Assembly (NCBI GenBank): GCA_003281685.1 | Contig: QCBH01000004.1 | Location: 1 to 64,000 of the forward strand | DNA: 64,000 nucleotides | Source: Prochlorococcus sp. AG-347-E23 | GTDB taxonomy: Bacteria > Cyanobacteriota > Cyanobacteriia > PCC-6307 > Cyanobiaceae | Reading direction: 5' to 3' | Part shown: positions 1 through 9,774 of the stretch, in pieces | Layout of the letters: each line of letters begins with the position of its first letter | Position numbering within the stretch: the stretch's first letter is position 1 | Notes under the pieces: generated by a model | Seen by the model: only the letters and a program-made list of their open reading frames with translations | Told to the model about the DNA's origin: nothing | Databases searched by the model: none | Program-made: the position numbers and the translations under genes

Positions 1-30
1 AAGAAGATGACCCCTGGATATAAAGAATGA
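1..30 (+). CDS. C-terminal end of an upstream gene (partial)
   Basis: Frame 1 is open from the window edge and reads KKMTPGYKE before a TGA at 28-30. The stop overlaps the purL start in the classic ATGA arrangement, which suggests translational coupling. In Prochlorococcus a short uncharacterised gene lies between dnaN and purL, and this could be its tail, but ten codons are too few to name it. Confidence 0.5.
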   Translation, partial: KKMTPGYKE

Positions 31-2366
31 TAAATCAAGAAAATCATGATCTTTATGACCTTAATGAGGCATTGACAGTTGAAAATTTAACACTTAAAGA
101 TTACGAGGAAATTTGCAAAAGATTAAAGAGAAAACCCAATAGAACTGAATTAGGCATGTTTGGAGTTATGTGGTCCGAACATTGTTGTTATAGAAATTCA
201 AAACCTCTACTATCTAAGTTTCCTACGAAAGGAAAAAATGTTTTAGTTGGACCTGGAGAAAATGCTGGTGTTATTGATGTTGGAAATAATCAAAAACTTG
301 TTTTTAAAATTGAAAGTCATAATCATCCTTCTGCTATTGAACCTTTTCAAGGTGCAGCAACGGGTGTAGGGGGTATTCTAAGAGATATATTTACAATGGG
401 CGCAAGACCAATCGCTGTGTTGAATTCATTGAGATTCGGAAACCTTGATAAATCATCAAATGTCGATTTACTTAGAGGAGTTGTATCTGGCATTGCCCAT
501 TACGGCAATTGTGTAGGAGTTCCGACTGTTGGAGGTGAAATTGACTTTGATGATAGTTACTCTGGAAATCCTTTAGTGAATGTTATGGCTTTAGGACTTT
601 TAGAGACTAATCAAATCGTTTGTTCAGGAGCTAAAAATATTGGATCACCAGTATTATATGTGGGTAATACTACTGGTAGAGATGGAGTTGGTGGTGCTAG
701 TTTTGCCAGTTCAGAATTAACCACAAACTCATTAGATGATAGACCTGCAGTTCAGGTAGGGGACCCATTTATTGAGAAAAGTCTTATTGAAGCTTGTTTG
801 GATGCTTTCAAAACAGGAGATGTAATTGCAGCTCAAGACATGGGCGCTGCAGGCTTAACATGCAGTAGTGCAGAAATGGCTGCAAATGGAAATTTAGGTA
901 TATCTATTGATTTAGATTTAGTTCCTTCTAGAGAAAATGATATGTCTGCATACCAATATTTATTATCTGAATCGCAAGAGAGAATGTTGTTTGTCGTTAA
1001 AGAAGAAAAAATTAACGTTCTTATTGAAAAATTTAATAAATGGGGATTATATGCAAATGTAATTGGTCAAGTAATAGAAACTAATGAGGTAATTATTTCT
1101 CATAAAGGTAAGATTGTCGCCCAAATACCTACCTCTGCTCTATCTGATGATACCCCTGTGAATTTTCATAATGTAATTAATAATCCGCCTGATTATATTT
1201 TAAAGAAATGGGAATGGAAAGAAAATGATTTACCAGTAATTCACGAGCAAAAAATATTTTCTTTAAAGGAAAATAAGAATTTTTCTTATTCAGAAATTAT
1301 ATTAAAACTACTCTCTAATCCTTCAATAGCCTCTAAACGATGGATTTATAAACAATATGACTCTCAAGTGCAGGCAAATACAGTTTTTAAACCTGGAAAA
1401 TCAGATGCAGCAGTAATAAGATTAAGGGAACAAAATAAAAAAAATAAAAGTACAGTATTTTCTGGTGTCGCAGCTTCAGTTGATTGTAATAGTAGATGGG
1501 TTGCTCTTGATCCTTTTAGAGGAACAATCGCTGCTGTTGCAGAATCCTCTAGAAATGTTAGTTGTGTTGGAGCTGAGCCAGTAGCAATTACAAATAATTT
1601 AAATTTTTCTTCTCCGGAGAATGAAATAGGATATTGGCAACTCTCATCTTCATGTAGTGGAATTTCTCATGCCTGTAATGCCTTGGGAACTCCTGTTACA
1701 GGAGGAAATGTTTCTTTATACAATGAATCTAAAAATAAAGATAACTTAAAAACCCCTATTAATCCAACTCCAGTTATTGGGATGGTTGGTAAGTTAGATA
1801 ATGTAGAAAAAGCAATAAGTAGTGAATGGAAAAATATTGATGATGAAATATGGTTAATTGGTTCTAATAAATCAGATACAACAATTGCAGCAAGTTCTTA
1901 TTTGGAATATTTTCATGGAGAAATAACGGGTCGTCCTCCAAAAATAGATTTGTCGGATGAAAAGTTTTGCCAGAGTTTTTTAAGAAATGCAATTATAAAA
2001 AGTCTTGTAGTTTCTTCTCATGATATCAGCGATGGCGGTTTAGCTATAGCTCTAGCAGAGTCTTGTATTTTGTCCGCAAAAGGTGCAACGATAGAATTAG
2101 ACAAAAATTTAAATAGAGATGATAATTTATTATTTGCAGAAGGAGGTTCTAGAATTATTTTCTCAATTAGCAAAATTAAACAAAATGAATGGTTTGATTA
2201 TTTAAAACAAAATCAAATTAATTTTCCATCGAGTGTTTATGTAAAAAAAATAGGACATGTATCTAGCGAAACGCTTAAGATTAAAATTCAAGAAAAAAAT
2301 ATCTGCAATATTAGGGTTGAGGAATTATCCGAAAAATTTAATAATAGTATTTCAGGTTACTTTTAA
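27..2366 (+). CDS. purL: Phosphoribosylformylglycinamidine synthase, PurL subunit
   Basis: This catalyses the ATP- and glutamine-dependent conversion of FGAR to FGAM in de novo purine synthesis, working with PurQ and PurS in the cytoplasm. At 779 residues it has the length of the small PurL type rather than the roughly 1300-residue fused enzyme. The N-terminal signature FGVMWSEHCCYRNSKPLL, the ESHNHPSAIEPFQGAATGVGG motif split over residues 97-117, and a second AIRS-like half with VTGGNVSLYNES near residue 560 are all visible. The start overlaps the previous stop by 4 bp. purF follows 47 bp later on the same strand, so the two are probably co-transcribed. No defect is seen. Confidence 0.97.
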   Translation: MINQENHDLYDLNEALTVENLTLKDYEEICKRLKRKPNRTELGMFGVMWSEHCCYRNSKPLLSKFPTKGKNVLVGPGENAGVIDVGNNQKLVFKIESHNHPSAIEPFQGAATGVGGILRDIFTMGARPIAVLNSLRFGNLDKSSNVDLLRGVVSGIAHYGNCVGVPTVGGEIDFDDSYSGNPLVNVMALGLLETNQIVCSGAKNIGSPVLYVGNTTGRDGVGGASFASSELTTNSLDDRPAVQVGDPFIEKSLIEACLDAFKTGDVIAAQDMGAAGLTCSSAEMAANGNLGISIDLDLVPSRENDMSAYQYLLSESQERMLFVVKEEKINVLIEKFNKWGLYANVIGQVIETNEVIISHKGKIVAQIPTSALSDDTPVNFHNVINNPPDYILKKWEWKENDLPVIHEQKIFSLKENKNFSYSEIILKLLSNPSIASKRWIYKQYDSQVQANTVFKPGKSDAAVIRLREQNKKNKSTVFSGVAASVDCNSRWVALDPFRGTIAAVAESSRNVSCVGAEPVAITNNLNFSSPENEIGYWQLSSSCSGISHACNALGTPVTGGNVSLYNESKNKDNLKTPINPTPVIGMVGKLDNVEKAISSEWKNIDDEIWLIGSNKSDTTIAASSYLEYFHGEITGRPPKIDLSDEKFCQSFLRNAIIKSLVVSSHDISDGGLAIALAESCILSAKGATIELDKNLNRDDNLLFAEGGSRIIFSISKIKQNEWFDYLKQNQINFPSSVYVKKIGHVSSETLKIKIQEKNICNIRVEELSEKFNNSISGYF

Positions 2367-2413
2367 ATATGAAAAATATTTCTCAACTATTAAAATTTAT
2401 AAGAAATTAAATT

Positions 2414-3874
2414 ATGTGTGGAATAGTTGGAATCGTTTCTTCGAATGATGTAAATCAACAAATTTACGATAGTCTTTTGCTTTTGCAGCATAGAGGTCAA
2501 GATTCAACAGGAATAGCCACAATGGAAAATACTGTTTTTCATATGCATAAGGCTAAAGGTCAGGTTAATACTGCTTATAGAACAAGAAATATGAGGAATT
2601 TGATTGGAAAAATTGGACTAGGTCATGTTAGATATGCAACAAAGGGATCAGCAGAAAGTGTAGATGAAGCACAACCTTTTTATGTTAATGCTCCTTATGG
2701 AATTGTTTTGATACATAATGGAAATTTGACTAATACCAGAGATTTAGAAAAACAATTATTTAATATTGACAAACGGCATACAAATTCTTCAAGTGATACT
2801 GAAATGTTGTTAAATGTATTTGCGACAGAATTACAAGAACAAATTCATAATCAAGAATTAGAACCTGATATTATTTTTAATGCAGTCAAATCTTTACATA
2901 AAAGAATTCAGGGATCATATGCTTCAATTGCATTGATCTCAGGGCATGGTTTATTAGCATTCAGAGATCCTTACGGTATTAGGCCTTTAATCATAGGAAA
3001 AAGATTTTCATTAACTACAAAAAAAGAAGAGTGGATGGTTGCTAGCGAATCTTTAGTGCTCGAGAATAACGATTATCAAGTAGTGAGAGATGTAGAACCT
3101 GGAGAAGCTGTTTTTATAAATTTAAATGGGGAGTTTTTTTCTAAGCAATGTTCTGAAAATCCAGTGTTATTTCCTTGTGCTTTTGAATATGTTTATTTAG
3201 CTAGGCCAGATTCAATCATGAATGGAATTTCAGTGTATAAAGCTCGTTTAAGGATGGGAGATTATTTGGCAGAAACAATAAAACAAACAATTAATTCTGG
3301 AGATGTGGATGTAGTTATGCCTATTCCTGATTCTTCTAGACCTGCCGCAATGCAAGTTGCAAGACAGTTAGGGATTGAATATAGGGAAGGTTTTTTTAAA
3401 AATAGATACGTTGGTAGAACATTTATAATGCCTGGTCAACAGAAACGTAAGAAATCTGTAAGACAAAAGTTAAATGCTATGAGTGCAGAGTTTAAAAATA
3501 AAAATGTATTAATTGTTGATGACTCGATAGTACGAGGTACCACTTCAAAAGAAATTGTACAGATGGCTAAAGATGCAGGAGCAAACAAAGTGTTTTTTAC
3601 ATCAGCAGCTCCTCCTGTTCGTTATCCTCATGTTTATGGAATTAATATGCCTAATAAAGATGAATTAATAGCTCATGATAGAACAATACCTGAAATTGCT
3701 GATCACCTTGAAATTGATAACCTTGTTTATCAAAGCGTTGAAAGTTTACGTAAATCTATAATTAGTGATTCTCCTATTAAAGATTTGGAGATGAGTTGTT
3801 TTACTGGTTCTTATGTAACCGGAACAGTAAATCAAGAATACTTAAATTGGGTTGAAAATGAATATAAATCTTAG
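2414..3874 (+). CDS. purF: Amidophosphoribosyltransferase
   Basis: First committed step of purine synthesis: PRPP plus glutamine gives phosphoribosylamine. The protein begins MCGIVGIV, so the N-terminal nucleophile Cys is residue 2 and only the initiator Met has to be removed; there is no propeptide as in some Gram-positive homologues. [11 protein letters not shown] marks the glutaminase domain, and [14 protein letters not shown] near residue 370 is the PRPP-binding loop of the C-terminal phosphoribosyltransferase domain. Length (486 aa) is normal. It sits just after purL, and its stop overlaps the stop of the convergent topoisomerase gene by 4 bp. Confidence 0.97.
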   Translation: MCGIVGIVSSNDVNQQIYDSLLLLQHRGQDSTGIATMENTVFHMHKAKGQVNTAYRTRNMRNLIGKIGLGHVRYATKGSAESVDEAQPFYVNAPYGIVLIHNGNLTNTRDLEKQLFNIDKRHTNSSSDTEMLLNVFATELQEQIHNQELEPDIIFNAVKSLHKRIQGSYASIALISGHGLLAFRDPYGIRPLIIGKRFSLTTKKEEWMVASESLVLENNDYQVVRDVEPGEAVFINLNGEFFSKQCSENPVLFPCAFEYVYLARPDSIMNGISVYKARLRMGDYLAETIKQTINSGDVDVVMPIPDSSRPAAMQVARQLGIEYREGFFKNRYVGRTFIMPGQQKRKKSVRQKLNAMSAEFKNKNVLIVDDSIVRGTTSKEIVQMAKDAGANKVFFTSAAPPVRYPHVYGINMPNKDELIAHDRTIPEIADHLEIDNLVYQSVESLRKSIISDSPIKDLEMSCFTGSYVTGTVNQEYLNWVENEYKS

Positions 3875-6312
3875 TTTAAAAAATTTTCAAGTCGGAAACA
3901 ATTCTCAAGGTATTCATCTTTATCTAAGTCTAAAAAATCAATTAAAAAATTCGACATACTAGATTTGAAATTTAATTTATTTAGGTCTAATCTTGCAGAT
4001 TTATTTTTATTAGTTTCTATATCAAGGCAATGGTTACTTGTTATTATTTTAAAAAAGGAATCGTTTTTAAGCTTGGTTTTTTCATTTAAGTATCCCATGC
4101 TAAATTCATTTGAATAATAAATTTCATTACTATTTATACAAAAGATTTTTCCTTGTTTAGATATTAAAAAAATATCTTTTCCATTATGTAATTTACAACA
4201 AGAAACGATTTTTTCAGTTGGTAAAAGTTTTGCAAGAATTAATCCCTGCGATTGTTTAGAGGTTGGGGTTAAAAATTTGTTTGATAAATTAAATTTAAAA
4301 ATTCTTCCAATCGAGGTTAATATTATTAAATCTTTGTTTTCATCAGAAATAAATGAATCAATTGTTTTTGAATTATTTTTTAATTTCGTAATTGTGAAAG
4401 ATCTATTACTTTTAATCATATCTTCATCAAATAATACTTTTTTAAATCTTCCATCTGAATTCAAAATGCATATATAATTTCTAATTTCTTTTTTAATTGA
4501 ATGAAAATTTATTATTTCACTAGGATGAATATTTCCAAGAATTTTATTATCTAATTTATAGTCTTTATTAAAATTTGACTCCCAATCAATATTAAAAACT
4601 TTTCCCGTATTTGTGATTCCAATTAATTTTATATTTTTTTCAATATTGCAAATAAATTTTTGAATATTTTTATTGTCTATAATTTTATTTATAATCTCAA
4701 ATGATTTTTTGTAATTACCTAAAAGCATTTTTTTTATATAAAGTCTATTGTCTATGCATAATTTAGTTTTTTTATTTATAAATTCATCTAATATCTGATT
4801 ATTAATCGTTTTTAGTTCTTCATTTTGATTTATATTGTTAATTACTTTTGTTTTACGTGTAACATTAAATTTTTTCTTTAAAATTAATAATTCTTCTATG
4901 AGCAAATTAAGTAATAATTTTCTTTCGTTCAATAATTTTTGAAAATAATTCTTTTTTTCTTCTAAATTTTTTATTTCATTATCAACTTGATTCTTCTCTA
5001 GATTTGTTAATTTTCTTAGTGGCATATCTAAAACTGAATTTGCTTGTTTTTCACTTAAGAAAAATTTTTTAATTAATTTTGATCTAGCTTCTACAGAATT
5101 TTCTGATTCTTCAATAATTGCGATAACTTTTTTTATGTTTTTTGTGGCTTTAGATAAACCTTCTGATATTTCTAGTTTTTCAAGAGTATTTTTTAGAAAA
5201 TAAAAAGTTCTTTTTCTAATTGTTTCTTCTCTAAATTCAAGAAAATAATTGAGATATTTTTTTAGGTTTAGTTGTACAGGTTTGCCTTTAATTAAAGCTA
5301 AAAAAATAGCACCATAGTTTGTTTGGAGAGTCGTTTTTTTATATAAATTAGAAATAACAAGTTCAGAATTAGAATCTTTTTTTAGCTCTATTACAATTCT
5401 CATTCCATCTCTATCGCTTTCATCTCTAATATCAGAGATTCCATGAATTTTCCCTGAATTGACAAGTTCTGCGAGTTTTTCAATCCAACCTGCCTTATTA
5501 ATTTGGTAAGGAAGTTCCGTAATGATTAGTGCATTTTTTTTATGTTTTCCTTTGCCTAAATTGACTTCTTCCTTATTTATAACACCTCTTATTGTTAAAG
5601 ATCCTTTTCCGGTTTCATAAAGTTCTTCTAGTGCTTGACTATAAATCAACTCTCCACCTGTAGGAAAATCAGGTCCTTTAATAATGTTAGAAAGTTTTTT
5701 ATCAGTAATATCATTATTTTTTACTAAAGCAATTAAACCATCTACAATTTCACCTAGGTTGTGAGGGGGTATGTTTGTTGCCATGCCAACAGCAATTCCT
5801 GATGAGCCGTTTAACAATAAAAATGGAAGTTGGGCAGGAAGAATATCTGGTTCTTTTTGAGAACCGTCAAAGTTATTTGAAAAGCTTACTGTTTCTGATC
5901 CAATTTCTTCAAGAAATCCTTTATGAGCTATCGGAGCTAATCTGGTTTCAGTATATCTCATTGCTGCTGGCGGATCATTATCAACAGATCCAAAATTTCC
6001 ATGGCCGTCAAGAATAGGATATTTAGTAGAAAAATTTTGCACTAGCCTTACTAATGCATCATATACTGCTTGATCTCCATGAGGATGATACTTTCCAAGA
6101 ACATCTCCAACGACTCTTGCACACTTTCTAAATGGTTTATCAGGTGTTAAACCTAATTCGTACATCGCAAAAAGAATCCTTCTTTGTACAGGCTTAAGAC
6201 CGTCTCTTGCATCTGGTAGAGCACGCCCAACTATTACGCTCATTGCATACTCCAAATAAGAACGTTGCATTTCTTCTTGAAGTGAAATAGAAGTGAATTT
6301 TTTCTTATCCAT
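3871..6312 (-). CDS. Type IIA DNA topoisomerase subunit A (GyrA/ParC family)
   Basis: This is the breakage-reunion subunit of a gyrase or topoisomerase IV type enzyme. The N-terminal winged helix has [19 protein letters not shown], and the catalytic tyrosine lies in [12 protein letters not shown] near residue 119. The C-terminal third is lysine- and asparagine-rich and strongly drifted. Repeats resembling beta-pinwheel blades (for example [15 protein letters not shown]) are present, but I cannot find a clear GyrA-box of the QRRGGKG kind, which would favour a relaxing or decatenating enzyme over a supercoiling gyrase. The gene is convergent with purF. Assignment to gyrA or parC is left open because cyanobacteria often carry two A-subunit paralogues. 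Confidence 0.9.
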   Translation of the reverse strand: MDKKKFTSISLQEEMQRSYLEYAMSVIVGRALPDARDGLKPVQRRILFAMYELGLTPDKPFRKCARVVGDVLGKYHPHGDQAVYDALVRLVQNFSTKYPILDGHGNFGSVDNDPPAAMRYTETRLAPIAHKGFLEEIGSETVSFSNNFDGSQKEPDILPAQLPFLLLNGSSGIAVGMATNIPPHNLGEIVDGLIALVKNNDITDKKLSNIIKGPDFPTGGELIYSQALEELYETGKGSLTIRGVINKEEVNLGKGKHKKNALIITELPYQINKAGWIEKLAELVNSGKIHGISDIRDESDRDGMRIVIELKKDSNSELVISNLYKKTTLQTNYGAIFLALIKGKPVQLNLKKYLNYFLEFREETIRKRTFYFLKNTLEKLEISEGLSKATKNIKKVIAIIEESENSVEARSKLIKKFFLSEKQANSVLDMPLRKLTNLEKNQVDNEIKNLEEKKNYFQKLLNERKLLLNLLIEELLILKKKFNVTRKTKVINNINQNEELKTINNQILDEFINKKTKLCIDNRLYIKKMLLGNYKKSFEIINKIIDNKNIQKFICNIEKNIKLIGITNTGKVFNIDWESNFNKDYKLDNKILGNIHPSEIINFHSIKKEIRNYICILNSDGRFKKVLFDEDMIKSNRSFTITKLKNNSKTIDSFISDENKDLIILTSIGRIFKFNLSNKFLTPTSKQSQGLILAKLLPTEKIVSCCKLHNGKDIFLISKQGKIFCINSNEIYYSNEFSMGYLNEKTKLKNDSFFKIITSNHCLDIETNKNKSARLDLNKLNFKSSMSNFLIDFLDLDKDEYLENCFRLENFLN

Positions 6313-6390
6313 TAGAGCGTAAAACTGAAAAAATTATTGATTAACTAAATTAAGACTAATAGGTAAAATAATATTTACCAGTATTGCAAA

Positions 6391-7254
6391 TTAAGATGAT
6401 TCAGTTATTTTTGATTTTGCCTCTATTACATCTTTTTTAAGCTGTTCATTTTGCAAAAGAATTTCTGTAGAGGATTGTAATTTTTCTCCCCATAATTGTT
6501 CTTTTCTATAATCATAGTTGACATATTTAGGATCTTTAGCCAATGCTTTTTTTGCTAGTTGAATTGCTAATCTAGTATCCTTAACTCTAACGCATGCGGC
6601 CAGTCCTAGTAATGGTTCAGCATTTTCTTGAAGTGAGATTGCACTTTCAAAAAGTTTGATTGATTTATTTATATTGTTTTTTTCAAAATAAGCTAAACCT
6701 TGATTATTAATTGCTTGCCAGAAATTAGGTTTAATTTTTATAGATGCATCAAATAATTTGATAGCTTCCAAGTAATTTTTTTCCATTAATAAAATGTTTC
6801 CTAATTGAAAAATAGCTTTATGGTTATTAGGTTCCATCTTTATTCCTTTTTCTAAAGCACTTTTTGCCTTTGTTTGTTGTGAAGTTTTTAAGTAAATATT
6901 ACTTTTGGCAAAATATATTTCACTAATATTTGAATTTATCTTTTCTGCTTTATTTAGAGACTTCAATGCGTCTTTGTATTGAGTATTAGCTATTTGTGCT
7001 TCAGCTAGAATTAACCATAGTTGTTCATCTTTTGAATTTATTTTCACAGCTAATTTGGCTAAGTTAAGACTGTCTTCATATTGTCCAAAATAAAGAAGTT
7101 GATATGCATTTTTGCCAATATATAAACTTTGCTTTTCTAAATTTTTCATTGTAGGAAAATAATAGTAGGGAACTATTGCTTGAACTTTGCCTATTTGAAA
7201 AAAGTAAAAACTGATAAAGGAGATCCAGATTACTTTTTTTAAAAACTTTTTCAT
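6391..7254 (-). CDS. TPR-repeat protein with N-terminal export signal
   Basis: A 287-residue protein. Residues 1-26 form a short basic stretch followed by a hydrophobic segment (VIWISFISFYFFQIG), a likely signal peptide or anchor. At least five tetratricopeptide units follow from about residue 50 to 235, with typical A-x-F-x-L-G-N and A-I-N-N-Q-G-L-A-Y-F phrases. TPR domains are protein-protein scaffolds, and nothing indicates a catalytic role. The start overlaps the 3' end of queG by 4 bp on the same strand, so the two are probably translated from one message. Function unknown. Confidence 0.85.
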   Translation of the reverse strand: MKKFLKKVIWISFISFYFFQIGKVQAIVPYYYFPTMKNLEKQSLYIGKNAYQLLYFGQYEDSLNLAKLAVKINSKDEQLWLILAEAQIANTQYKDALKSLNKAEKINSNISEIYFAKSNIYLKTSQQTKAKSALEKGIKMEPNNHKAIFQLGNILLMEKNYLEAIKLFDASIKIKPNFWQAINNQGLAYFEKNNINKSIKLFESAISLQENAEPLLGLAACVRVKDTRLAIQLAKKALAKDPKYVNYDYRKEQLWGEKLQSSTEILLQNEQLKKDVIEAKSKITESS

Positions 7255-8207
7255 GTTTTATTTTTTTGGTTTTTTAGATTTGCTTTTATGTTTCTTTTCC
7301 ACATCCATGGTTTAATTCTTTTTAATGTAGTTCCCTGAAGATTTTCCCCCCATGTTTTATCGTCCCAATTTATTGATTCAATATCGAGATTCTTAATCCA
7401 TTCTTTCGGACTAGTTTCATAATTATTGTTGTATGGCACCGATTTATTCCATGGGCATACATCTTGACAAATATCACACCCGGCAACCCATCCATTTAAA
7501 TTTTTTTCTATTTTCTTTGGAATAGTTTTAGCTCTATTTTCTATTGTGTGATATGCAATACATAAATCTGATTGTATTACAAAAGGCTCTACTATTGCTT
7601 TTGTCGGACAGTTTTCAATACAAATATCACATTTTCCACAAAGAGATTGATGAGGTTTGTCTGGTATTAAATCTTTTGTGAGAATCATAAAACCCAAAGT
7701 AAACCAAGAACCATTGCTCTTGTTGATTAAATTACTATTTTTGCCTATCCAACCAATTCCTGCCTCCTCAGCCCATGCTTTTTCAAGCAGCGGAGAAGTA
7801 TCAACACATATTTTCCATTTGCAATCAGGAATTTCTAGGTTAATCCATTTACCAATATTTTTTAATTTTTTGTGAATCACTTTATGATAATCTTCTCCTT
7901 GGCCAAATTTAGCTACCTTAAGAAAATTTTTGTTATTGTTTTCTGAATTAATGTAAGCAAACCCAACGCTTAAAATACTTTTTGCCTCTTCAAAAAGTGA
8001 GCCTATATTTTTTCTTTTTTCTGCCTCCATCCACTTCATTTCTGCATGGTGATTATTTGATAACCATCTTTCTAATGCATCAGTTCTTAATTTTATACGC
8101 GTACTACCTGGTATTGAAGCTATTCCGGCAATTGTAAAACCTTCAAAAATAGCTCTTTCTTTCAATTTTGTACTTATTTCTTTTTTGTCTTGAATCTTTT
8201 CAATCAT
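7251..8207 (-). CDS. queG: Epoxyqueuosine reductase
   Basis: Reduces epoxyqueuosine to queuosine in the wobble position of GUN-anticodon tRNAs, using cobalamin and two 4Fe-4S clusters. Two ferredoxin-like cysteine groups are visible, CGKCDICIENCP near residue 190 and CDICQDVCPWN near residue 245. The N-terminal part contains the QueG-type segment ending in EEAGIGWIGKNSN. The length of 318 aa is normal. Its dependence on cobalamin fits the presence of cbiD in this window. The divergent intergenic region to the DUF502 gene (8208-8352) should hold its promoter. Confidence 0.93.
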   Translation of the reverse strand: MIEKIQDKKEISTKLKERAIFEGFTIAGIASIPGSTRIKLRTDALERWLSNNHHAEMKWMEAEKRKNIGSLFEEAKSILSVGFAYINSENNNKNFLKVAKFGQGEDYHKVIHKKLKNIGKWINLEIPDCKWKICVDTSPLLEKAWAEEAGIGWIGKNSNLINKSNGSWFTLGFMILTKDLIPDKPHQSLCGKCDICIENCPTKAIVEPFVIQSDLCIAYHTIENRAKTIPKKIEKNLNGWVAGCDICQDVCPWNKSVPYNNNYETSPKEWIKNLDIESINWDDKTWGENLQGTTLKRIKPWMWKRNIKANLKNQKNKT

Positions 8208-8271
8208 TTCATAATTTTTTGTAGTATTTCTTTTAAAAGTTATTTTGGAGAATAAACTTATAAATAAAAAA

Positions 8272-8294
8272 GATATATTTAAAAAAAATATATC
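8272..8294. repeat. Perfect 9-bp inverted repeat in a divergent intergenic region
   Basis: gatatattt, a five-A loop and aaatatatc form a perfect hairpin or dyad between the divergent queG and DUF502 genes. There is no T-run on either side, so it is not an obvious terminator. A regulator-binding dyad is possible, but in DNA this AT-rich a 9-bp A/T-dominated palindrome can arise by chance. Confidence 0.3.
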
Positions 8295-8352
8295 CTAACT
8301 CATTAAAAACAGTTAAATTATTAGTAAAGTTAATATAGTTAGGAAAGTTATT

Positions 8353-9087
8353 TTGGTTGAAACTAATCAAAATCAAGATTCCAATTTAGGATCTAGGCTT
8401 CAACAAGATCTAAAAAATGATCTTATAGCTGGATTGTTAGTTGTAATACCCTTGGCAACAACTATCTGGTTGTCATCATTAGTAAGTAAATTTGTTTTAA
8501 CATTAGTTACTTCAGTTCCAAAGCAATTAAATCCATTTATTACTTTAAATCCTTTATTACAAGATTTAATTAATCTTACCTTAGGTTTAACTGTTCCATT
8601 ATTAGCTATTTTGCTTATAGGTTTAATGGCGAGAAATTTCGTAGGAAGATGGTTATTAGAATTTGGAGAAGGCACCTTATCAAAAATTCCAGTAGCTGGA
8701 GCGGTCTATAAAACTCTTAAACAATTGCTAGAAACTTTTTTAAGCAATAAATCTAATAGATTTAGAAGAGTTGTTTTAGTTGAATATCCTCGTGAGGGAC
8801 TTTATAGTGTTGGTTTTGTAACTGGTGATGTAGGACCTTCTCTGCAACCAGAATTGGAAGAAAAGTTACTTAGTGTTTTTATACCTACAGCACCAAACCC
8901 AACTACTGGTTGGTATACACTCGTTCCTGAGTCTTCTGTTAAAGATTTGGATATTTCTGTTGAAGATGCTTTTAGAACAATAATTTCGGCTGGGATAGTA
9001 AATCCTGATGAGAAAAATAATACTACAAATCCAACATTTTCAAAATTGTTTTCTCAATTACGAGCCTCCACTAATACTTCTTCTTAA
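8353..9087 (+). CDS. DUF502 family membrane protein
   Basis: The 244-residue protein has two predicted membrane segments, about residues 23-48 (LIAGLLVVIPLATTIWLSSL) and 73-97 (LTLGLTVPLLAILLIGLMA). A soluble domain with PVAGAVYKTLKQLLE, VVLVEYPREGLYSVGFVTGD and a late FIPTAPNPTTGWYTLVP segment follows; these are the conserved blocks of DUF502, whose role is unknown. The start is TTG at 8353; no in-frame ATG lies closer to the conserved region. nusB follows with no gap, so the pair is probably one transcript. Confidence 0.88.
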   Translation: MVETNQNQDSNLGSRLQQDLKNDLIAGLLVVIPLATTIWLSSLVSKFVLTLVTSVPKQLNPFITLNPLLQDLINLTLGLTVPLLAILLIGLMARNFVGRWLLEFGEGTLSKIPVAGAVYKTLKQLLETFLSNKSNRFRRVVLVEYPREGLYSVGFVTGDVGPSLQPELEEKLLSVFIPTAPNPTTGWYTLVPESSVKDLDISVEDAFRTIISAGIVNPDEKNNTTNPTFSKLFSQLRASTNTSS

Positions 9088-9090
9088 TTG

Positions 9091-9708
9091 ATGCATAATA
9101 GATCTCTTTCTAGAGAATTAGCTTTAATTTCTCTTGGCCTTATAAAAGATAAAGGCGATTTTAAATTAAATAAATTTCAGATAGAAGAAATTTTTGAATC
9201 TGCTTTGGATTCTTTAATAAGCTATTGCAGGGATCAATTAGATAATTGCGAGTCTGAGTTAGAAAATGCCTCACAAAAAATATTAGAAAGTGAATTGCAA
9301 GAGGGTTTTGATCCCCATTATTCAAATGTTCGAGATGAGTTAAAAAAATCTCTGACAAAAATTGAAACAGTAATGAATACACTTTCAGTAACTTTAGACT
9401 ACCCAAAATTAATTGTTTCTAGCAGTCAAATTGATATCAGAGATGATGCTAATCAAAGGATTTGTAATATAATTAATAACCTTAAAAGGATTGACTCTGA
9501 TATCGATCGAGTAATGGATGGTTGGAGATTAAAAAGATTACCAAGAATTGATAGGGATATTCTGCGTTTAGCGTACGTGGATATCAATTTTTTGAATACA
9601 CCTGTCGCTGTTGCTTGTGATGAGGCAGTCAATTTAGCTAACAAATATAGTGATTCGCAAGGAAGAAAATTTATTAATGGGGTTTTAAGGAGATTACAAA
9701 CAATTTAA
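9091..9708 (+). CDS. nusB: Transcription antitermination factor NusB
   Basis: NusB with NusE/S10 binds boxA of rRNA leaders and prevents premature termination. The C-terminal NusB fold is clear: RLPRIDRDILRLAYVDINFL followed by VACDEAVNLANKYSDSQGRKFINGVL. The protein is longer than Escherichia coli NusB because of a charged helical insert (about residues 40-105), as is usual in cyanobacteria. A TTG at 9088 directly after the DUF502 stop could also start it; I chose the ATG at 9091, which begins MHNRSLSRELAL as the family does. Confidence 0.92.
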   Translation: MHNRSLSRELALISLGLIKDKGDFKLNKFQIEEIFESALDSLISYCRDQLDNCESELENASQKILESELQEGFDPHYSNVRDELKKSLTKIETVMNTLSVTLDYPKLIVSSSQIDIRDDANQRICNIINNLKRIDSDIDRVMDGWRLKRLPRIDRDILRLAYVDINFLNTPVAVACDEAVNLANKYSDSQGRKFINGVLRRLQTI

Positions 9709-9774
9709 TTGTCATAATTATTTGATATAAATAGATAATAATTTAAAAATTTTAATTACGAACAATAAACAATA

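Noticed and set aside
9453-9644. Minus-strand open frame inside nusB
   Set aside because: Opposite-strand shadow of a conserved gene with no start context.
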